Assembly (NCBI GenBank): GCA_029891385.1
Contig: CM057232.1
Coordinates: forward strand, 64,169,824-64,233,823
Reading direction: 5' to 3'
From: Erythroxylum novogranatense
Taxonomy: Eukaryota > Streptophyta > Magnoliopsida > Malpighiales > Erythroxylaceae
Length of the DNA stretch: 64,000 bases
Shown here piece by piece: positions 58,261 through 64,000 of this stretch. The position numbers and the translations under genes are program-made. The first letter of the stretch is position 1. The number at the start of each line of letters is the position of its first letter. The notes under the pieces are model-generated. The model made no database searches. It worked only from the letters and a program-made list of their open reading frames with translations, and was not told the origin of the DNA.

Positions 58261-60988
58261 CAGAAGGTATTCCATGCGCCTCATAGACATTCTTTTCATA
58301 CTACAACTCCTCCGATTCTCAGGACACTGAAAGATCGCTCAGTAAAGTCCATCTACTCGAGACCTTGCGATGACATGCCTGGTCCTTCGACATCAGGTTC
58401 TATCCTGATGATCCAGCCCATTGAACCTCAAGATCGACCATATCTATCAGATGTGGCTCAAAGCCTTAAGATCCAGCCCATATTCTCATATACGGAAGGT
58501 GTAGACGATCCTCCAATCCATTACTTTAAATCCAATGAAGATCCAGTCTATGTAAGTCATCATCGTGGACATTTTGTATGGGATGTCGACCCATCAATGT
58601 GTGAACCAGATTGTGAGATCTGTCTCAACCCAGAGTCAGACTCAGACGACGATGATCCTAGATATCACAGGAGAAGGAAAAAGAAATCCAAGCCTAAATC
58701 TAGATGCTTGCCTTCTCGTGACTATCCTCCTCTTGGTGAGGATTCAGATCCAGACGATCATAATGGTCTACTCACAGTACCATCCAGACCAAAGCCTTCT
58801 ACTATGAAGATGCTCGATTCGTCTGATTATCAGAAGTCAGATCCTTGCAGATCTACTGGTGGATCGTGCAGATCTATGTTACAAACAGTTAAGCCTGCAA
58901 TTCTTGTTCAACCTCCTACTCCTTAACCTTGCATGATGGTTTTATCAGATGAGGATAACTTTCCTCAACTTTCAAGGAGTACTGATGATTCACACCGGGT
59001 TATCTTCAACCCTTATATCAGAGCGTCAGGAATTACATCACAAGGTACACTGGTCTCAAATCCTAGTGATGAAGTTAGTAACTGGCAAACTTCGAATGCA
59101 GTAGCACAGAACAAAGTTCTGAGAAGAATAGATTCCAAGCTGGATGGAATCAGAAAAAAAAAACACAGCTACTCATAAACAAGTCAAGATCCAAAAGATG
59201 TATCGATCTTATAAAGCTCAGATCCAACACTTGGATGCTGAACTGAAGCAATACATCGCAGCCCGTCATATTGGGCCAGATTTTGACTTGAAAGTTAGAA
59301 AGGTACAAGAGATACAAAGGATTGTACAACAAATGGAAGCAGACATGCATGCTTCTCAATCTCAATAGATATATGGCTCAATGTCTTCAGAGTTCTCTAC
59401 TCTTCAGCCATCATATCCAACACCTGCGTATCAACGGTATCTAGAAGAAGCTGACTACTCAAAGGTTTTTAAATTCAATTACCCTTTGATTAGACAGTAT
59501 GTTCATCCTTAGACAACTCAGGAAAAACCTCGACGATCAAAGCCAAAGTCAACATCTGATCGTGTGCATAAACATAGAGTGTCTAATCATTCTTCTGATC
59601 ATTCTTCAAAGGTTCATGAAGCATCTACTCCATATCCACCTTATGAACCAACTGAAGAATAGTGGAGAAAACCTCTAAGGATTCAAACTCCTCCAGAATC
59701 TCCACCACCAGCACCAGTTCAACCTTCCACTACTTCTCTTGGGAAGGATAAAGCTAAGCAGACAGAGTATATAGCTACTCTGACATCAGAGGTACTGATG
59801 CCTCTTAAAGAACTTTCTAGTTCTTCACCTTTTGCAGAATCTTCCAGTTCTAATGTGGAGAGAACTGACTCGGAAAGCAATACATCTTAATTGTTTGCAA
59901 CACCATCAAGTTGTTCAGATGAGAAAACACTCATCACTTCAGAAAAACAACCATCTTCAGAGTCATCATATGAACTAGATGTTTCACCATCACTTGACTC
60001 TTCAGCAAATCTTGCTGATCTTTCAGAACTATCCAATGTTCTGATGACTATGCCTCAATATACTGAAGTTGAACCAGAAATTAGTGAAGCTGAATCCATT
60101 GGTACTGAACCTTTCAGACCAGAGCCTGCACCTCAGGAAACACCTAATGCGGCTGTGCCTCCGTCTCATTCAACCAAGCCTACTTCTGGACCTTGGTTTA
60201 CTTTTGATGATCTACCTCCAAAGAAATGGCGAGATAGACTTCATGAGTTCGATGCATGGATTGATCTACAGATGACCAGACCAAATCATCCTCTCCAGGA
60301 TATTTTGTCTGAATTCAAATCCAGGTTTACTAGTACTTTGCGAGAATGGTGGCAAAGTGTTAGTGAGTATCAACTTCTTCAGTATATCCAAGTTACTACA
60401 GCTGGAGCACTACTTGGAGTTATTCACAAAGAATTTATTGGTGACTTCCAGTTGATTGATAAACAAATCCGTCAGGAATATTTCAAGATGAAATGTTGTT
60501 CTCTTGATAAGCGTGATCTTCAAAAGCATTACAAAAGGATGACGGAAAGGTATTATCTGTTGAATGGATGGAATGATATTAACTTACATTACACTTTTAT
60601 CTCATCCCTTCCTGATGAAATAGAACCAGAACTGCAAAAGACCATAACTTCTCTTCAAAGAGATATGTCTACAATTTCTCTTGGTGAGATCTATCAGCAT
60701 GCTATAGCTTCTCTTGACAAATTATGTGACCAGAATACTTTGTTCAAGAACATCCTTAAAGGAGATCCAGTTATGAAACAAACTTGCAAAAAGCCTTATC
60801 TCCAGATCAAACGTAAAGATGAAAAGACTTGTAAATGTCATAGCAGCATGAAAGCTCATCAATCTCAAGTCTATTATGAAAGGAGACATAAGAAGAAGTT
60901 CCACAGAAAGGAAGGCAATAAGCCTTGGAAGCAGAGTTCTAAACAGAAGAACCAGTCCAACAAGTACACACGTATGAGGTTCTTCAGG
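58261..60988 (+). pseudogene. Endogenous caulimovirid coat-protein region
   Basis: The first frame runs from 58261 to a poly-A run at about 59152-59162, with a TAA at 58924-58926. An acidic-basic stretch (PESDSDDDDPRYHRRRKKK) is at about 58628-58690. Beyond the run the frame shifts by one. A coiled-coil-like stretch (YKAQIQHLDAELKQYIAAR, 59208-59265) has stops at 59366, 59510, 59660 and 59888. The longest clean part, 59891-60988, has an acidic Ser-rich lead and then the conserved coat core (WFTFDDLPPKKWRDRLHEF, about 60190-60250; EYFKMKCCSLDKRDLQKHY, about 60478-60534). It ends in a SINE-like head whose TAG gives the stop. No CCHC zinc finger is legible. Confidence 0.75.
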
Positions 60989-61030
60989 TAGCTCAGTGGT
61001 ATCACTCGTAAGCCCTATCGTCCATTATAG
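60987..61030 (+). mobile_element. SINE-like head fragment
   Basis: GGTAGCTCAGTGGTATCA on the plus strand, an A-box like that of the array at 54482-54983 but inverted, interrupting the coat-protein frame. It is followed within about 40 bases by the repeat at 61031. Confidence 0.6.
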
Positions 61031-61325
61031 GGTAGACATAGGGAATACAAACGGAAACTATGACCTTTGTCTGTTAATCCTCACTAGATTAACATTTTAC
61101 AACTAAACCACTCACTGGTTGAAGACATCGACCTAACCAAGTCGGATTGGAAGTGTGTATCACTACGTAGCTGTTCCAGTTATCGGAGACTTACACCCCT
61201 CAACGCCCTCCCTAGGCTTACACGGGCCTTACTGCTTACGCCTCTTTGGAACCCTACTTCACTCACACACTCTAACTCTTCATTCCCTGTTAAATGCTTC
61301 TGACTCAAGGCAGCGAAATTTAGAA
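61031..61325. repeat. Duplicated ~295-bp unit, copy 1
   Basis: TAGGGTAGACATAGGGAATAC to GGCAGCGAAATTTAGAAGC, repeated at 63704-64000 with few changes. Each copy follows a coat-protein fragment joined to SINE-like sequence. No protein or known repeat family is recognised. Confidence 0.85.
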
Positions 61326-61740
61326 GCTAACAGTGTTTCCAGACTGTCATAGATGTTCTGACACACAAGATCCTTTTGCAAGGCAAGTGTAGAGCATACT
61401 TATCTCTACAATCTTTTCACTCAAAGGAAAGGGATAACAAGGTATCAAAGAAGAGACACTATTTTTGTGAGGAAAGATTCTTCATTTTTCATATACCAAA
61501 ACTAAGCAATTGAAGTCTGAGTACAAACTAAGACGAAGCTTGCTTAATTAAGCAAAGCGAAGGACATAAACATAAACTATCCTAGAGACAAGATAATACA
61601 ACTTTTGAAAAAGTAAACCTAACCTTATCACTAAGGCATCTACTTTACAGATTTCACCTAACTTTGCACCGAAAGTAAACAACTTTAACAAAAGTCTAAA
61701 AGCAAACAGTGGTAAAGGTACAACTTTCAAAAAGGTAAAA
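61326..61740. other. Unassigned sequence between viral fragments
   Basis: AT-rich, no recognisable protein. Since it lies between rearranged viral fragments it may be viral non-coding sequence or host DNA. Confidence 0.4.
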
Positions 61741-62372
61741 GAGAAAGATGATCAGATGGAATCTTTATGATGTTGAAGTGATCTGTGGAACCCATCTATC
61801 ATCACGTCAGTTGTCTCTTTGCTTACTTTACAGGTGTAAAGTAAGGTCTTTTGTCTTCTTCTCACAATAATGGATCCAAGCATCCAAAGTTAATGATAAC
61901 GTTTTGGCGAAAAGCCAACTTTGAAGGTTGGATGGAGAATTTGGATTACTAGAGTCGTCATTATCAGACTGATAAGGTCGTTTTCCTTTGATATGACGTA
62001 GCTCTGCCATGTGTAGTTGATGCAAGAACTAGTCTAATTTATTTTCGTCAATGTTGTCAGTATAGTCATAAGGATCCTAAGCATCTTGGAAAATAGTATT
62101 GTCAGTTCTTTGAGATGAACCTGCTTCTTGTGAGATATTAGGATCTTCATCTTTTCTGAATCGAAATATTGGGACTATTGGAACCTGGAATATTAACTTC
62201 TGATGCTTCTGGTTCACCAGGGATAAATTCTCCAATAAAAGGTCCAATAGATGTAGTCAACTCTGGATGTTCTGGGAAATGATTAATCTCTTTAAGTTGG
62301 TGTCTTAAAGAGTTTAATACATTCTCTTTGTGTTTTGGCCAGTACAAAGCTGTGTGCCAAAATTGTACATGT
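61741..62372 (-). pseudogene. Possible 3'-terminal viral ORF and promoter region
   Basis: On the minus strand a frame carries YWPKHKENVLNSLRHQ, then IGPFIGEFIPGEPEASE (about 62350-62195). After frame changes comes MAELRHIKGKRPYQ with a Ser/Asn/Asp-rich stretch ending TKDLTLHL near 61830, with a TAG stop just before MHQLHMAEL. Downstream, at about 61803-61809, TGACGTGA resembles the TGACG elements of caulimovirid promoters. Position and composition suggest the end of the viral genome, but I do not recognise the protein family with confidence. Confidence 0.4.
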
Positions 62373-62838
62373 TCTGTGTTACTGCATTCGAAGTTTGCCA
62401 GTTAAGAACTTCATCACTAGGATTTGAGACCAGTGTACCTTGTGATGTAATTCCTGACGCTCTGATATAAGGGTTGAAGATAACCCGCTGTGAATGATCA
62501 GTACTCCTTGAAAGTTGAGGAAAGTTATCCTCATCTGGTAAAACCATTATGCAAGGTTGAGGAGTAGGAGGTTGAACAGGAATTGCAGGCTTAACTGTTT
62601 GTAACATAGATCTGCACAATTCACCAGTAGATCTGTAGGAATCTGACTTCTGATAATTAGACGAACTGAGCATCTTCATAGTAGAAGGCTTTGGTCTGGA
62701 TGATATTGTGAGTAGACCATTATGATCGTCTGGATCTGAATCCTCACCAAGAGGAGGATAGTCACGAGAAGGCAAGCATCTAGATTTAGGCTTAGATTTC
62801 TTTTTCTTTCTCCTGTGATATCTAGGATCATCCGTCTC
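62373..62838 (-). pseudogene. Inverted second copy of the viral coat-protein N-region
   Basis: The minus-strand frame from 62838 to about 62376 parallels 58650-59118: basic run KKKKSKPKSRC, YPPLGEDSDPDDHNGLL, DEDNFPQLSRSTD, NPYIRASGITSQGTLVSN. Where copy 1 has TAA (58924-58926), this copy has CAA. It joins unrelated sequence at 'cagaaca' (about 62373) and, at about 62832, a plus-strand fragment. Divergence from copy 1 shows an independent or long-separated copy. Confidence 0.8.
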
Positions 62839-63511
62839 ATTCAACCAAGCCTACTTCTGGACCTTGGTTTACTTTTGATGATCTACCTCTAAAGAAATGG
62901 CGAGATAGACTTCATGAGTTCGATGCATGGATTGATCTACAGATGACCAGACCAAATCATCCTCTCCAGGATATTTTGTCTGAATTCAAATCCAGGTTTA
63001 TTGGTACTTTGCGAGAATGGTGGCAAAGTGTTAGTGAGTATCAACTTCTTCAGTATATCCAAGTTACTACAGCTGGAGCACTACTTGGAGTTATTCACAA
63101 AGAATTTATTGGTGACTTCCAGTTGATTGATAAACAAATCCGTCAGGAATATTTCAAGATGAAATGTTGTTCTCTTGATAAGCGTGATCTTCAAAAGCAT
63201 TACAAAAGGATGACGGAAAGGTATTATCTGTTGAATGGATGGAATGATATTAACTTACGTTACACTTTTATCTCATCCCTTCCAGATGAAATAGAACCAG
63301 AACTGCAAAAGACCATAACTTCTCTTCAAAGAGATATGTCTACAATTTCTCTTGGTGAGATCTATCAGCTTGCTATAGCTTCTCTTGACAAATTATGTGA
63401 CCAGAATACTTTGTTCAAGAACTTCCTTAAAGGAGGTCCAGTTCTGAAACAAACTTGTAAAAAGCCTTATCTCCAGATCAAATGTAAAGATGAAAAGACT
63501 TGTAAATGTCA
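62839..63511 (+). pseudogene. Third viral fragment: coat-protein core
   Basis: Plus-strand copy of 60163-60842 with few substitutions, beginning at TCATTCAACCAAGCC and open through WFTFDDLPLKKWRDRLHEF, MTRPNHPLQDIL and EYFKMKCCSLDKRDLQKHY to KTCKCH. It ends where a SINE-like unit begins (63513). It would not make a complete coat protein because both ends are missing. Confidence 0.82.
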
Positions 63512-63512
63512 T

Positions 63513-63695
63513 TCACTGAGCTACCCCATAAGGCCCTACAAGGTCACGGTGAAACATTACCCAAATATACCCCACGCTCAGAAGGCCTCAAAAGCCCTCA
63601 CTCCATGAGTGGTATTAACCTGGACTACGCAGCGGTCCCTTTCCCAAATTGAGTTTATGGGATTCGAACACGCGACGTGAGGCAAGCCCAGGCCA
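63513..63695 (-). mobile_element. SINE-like unit interrupting the third viral fragment
   Basis: A-box TAGCTCAGTG on the minus strand at 63514-63523, body as in 54482-54983, B-box GTTCGAATCC at about 63659-63669. The order matches the tandem units at 54.5-55.0 kb, so the two loci exchanged or share this repeat. Confidence 0.75.
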
Positions 63696-63703
63696 CAAAT
63701 AGG

Positions 63704-64000
63704 GTAGACACAAGGAATACAGACGGAAACTATGACCTTTGTCTGTTAATCCTCACTAGATTAACGCTTCACAACTAAACCACTCACTGGTTGAAGACAT
63801 CGACCTAACCAAGTCGGATTGGAAGTGTGTATCACTACGTAGCTGTTCTAGTTATCGAAGACTTACACCCCTCAATGCCCTCCATGGGCTTACACAGGCC
63901 TTACTGCTCACGCCTCTTAGGAACCCTACTTCACTCACACACTCTTACTCTTCATTCCCTGTTAAATGCTTCTAACTCAAGGCAGCGGAATTTAGAAGCT
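63704..64000. repeat. Duplicated ~295-bp unit, copy 2
   Basis: Matches 61031-61325 and reaches the window edge. Its position after a coat fragment and SINE-like sequence repeats the arrangement of copy 1. Confidence 0.85.

Noticed and set aside
1..64000. CRISPR arrays, bacterial operons or other prokaryotic systems
   Set aside because: Repeats found are LTR-internal tandem repeats, SINE-like units or microsatellites; introns, LTR elements and HIRA show plant nuclear DNA.

Overview
The window is nuclear DNA of a flowering plant, most likely a eudicot. This rests on one split, intron-containing gene for the histone chaperone HIRA, plant-type LTR retrotransposons primed by initiator tRNA-Met, a plant PIF/Harbinger transposon, and a decayed caulimovirid (plant pararetrovirus) insertion. 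I cannot name the species. Host coding sequence is a small part of the 64 kb; most of the rest is nested mobile DNA.

Layout. (1) 1-24801 is a stack of nested elements. A short, internally deleted Ty3 element ('gypsy3', 3' LTR 21222-24801) has in its 5' LTR a chromodomain Ty3 element ('gypsy1', 710-20295). Gypsy1 is itself cut by a full Ty1/copia element (1233-10896, target duplication TGTAT), a 3.9-kb solo LTR (11652-15554, duplication TTTTG) and, at the left edge, an opposite-strand LTR (1-709). (2) 24802-25721 is unassigned intergenic DNA. (3) 25725-32439 is a complete but mutated PIF/Harbinger transposon with TTA duplications, carrying transposase and Myb/SANT-like genes on the minus strand. 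(4) 32477-43951 is a full-length Ty3 chromovirus ('gypsy2', LTRs of about 3.3 kb, duplication ATCCC). It lies about 0.73 kb upstream of (5) HIRA, coding 44682-50755 in ten exons, 1037 residues. (6) 50756-54481 is the HIRA 3' region and AT-rich intergenic DNA. (7) 54482-64000 is a rearranged endogenous pararetrovirus locus. It has tandem tRNA-derived SINE-like units, a viral primer-binding site, a movement-protein gene split by a solo Ty3 LTR (55725-57940, duplication AAGGG), a coat-protein region, an inverted second copy, a third direct copy and a duplicated ~295-bp unit.

The most unusual signal is not a gene. In the copia element and in gypsy2, very many CAG/CTG trinucleotides read as CGA, CG, CGG or CCG when compared with their own second LTR or with gypsy1, and most reading-frame breaks in those elements sit at such sites. 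CAG and CTG are the plant CHG methylation context. Deamination would give TAG or CAA, not these changes. The pattern therefore looks like systematic miscalling of methylated cytosines in long-read data that polishing missed in high-copy repeats. HIRA lacks it. The copia and gypsy2 'pseudogenes' may be intact in the real genome, and the errors may outline methylated chromatin.

Other observations: a small hairpin and a G-box-plus-TTGAC block kept in otherwise divergent LTRs, arrays of a 16-base palindrome in the LTRs, a palindromic motif shared by a copia leader and a Ty3 LTR, and an exact 14-base primer-binding-site sequence shared by the SINE head and the viral genome start.
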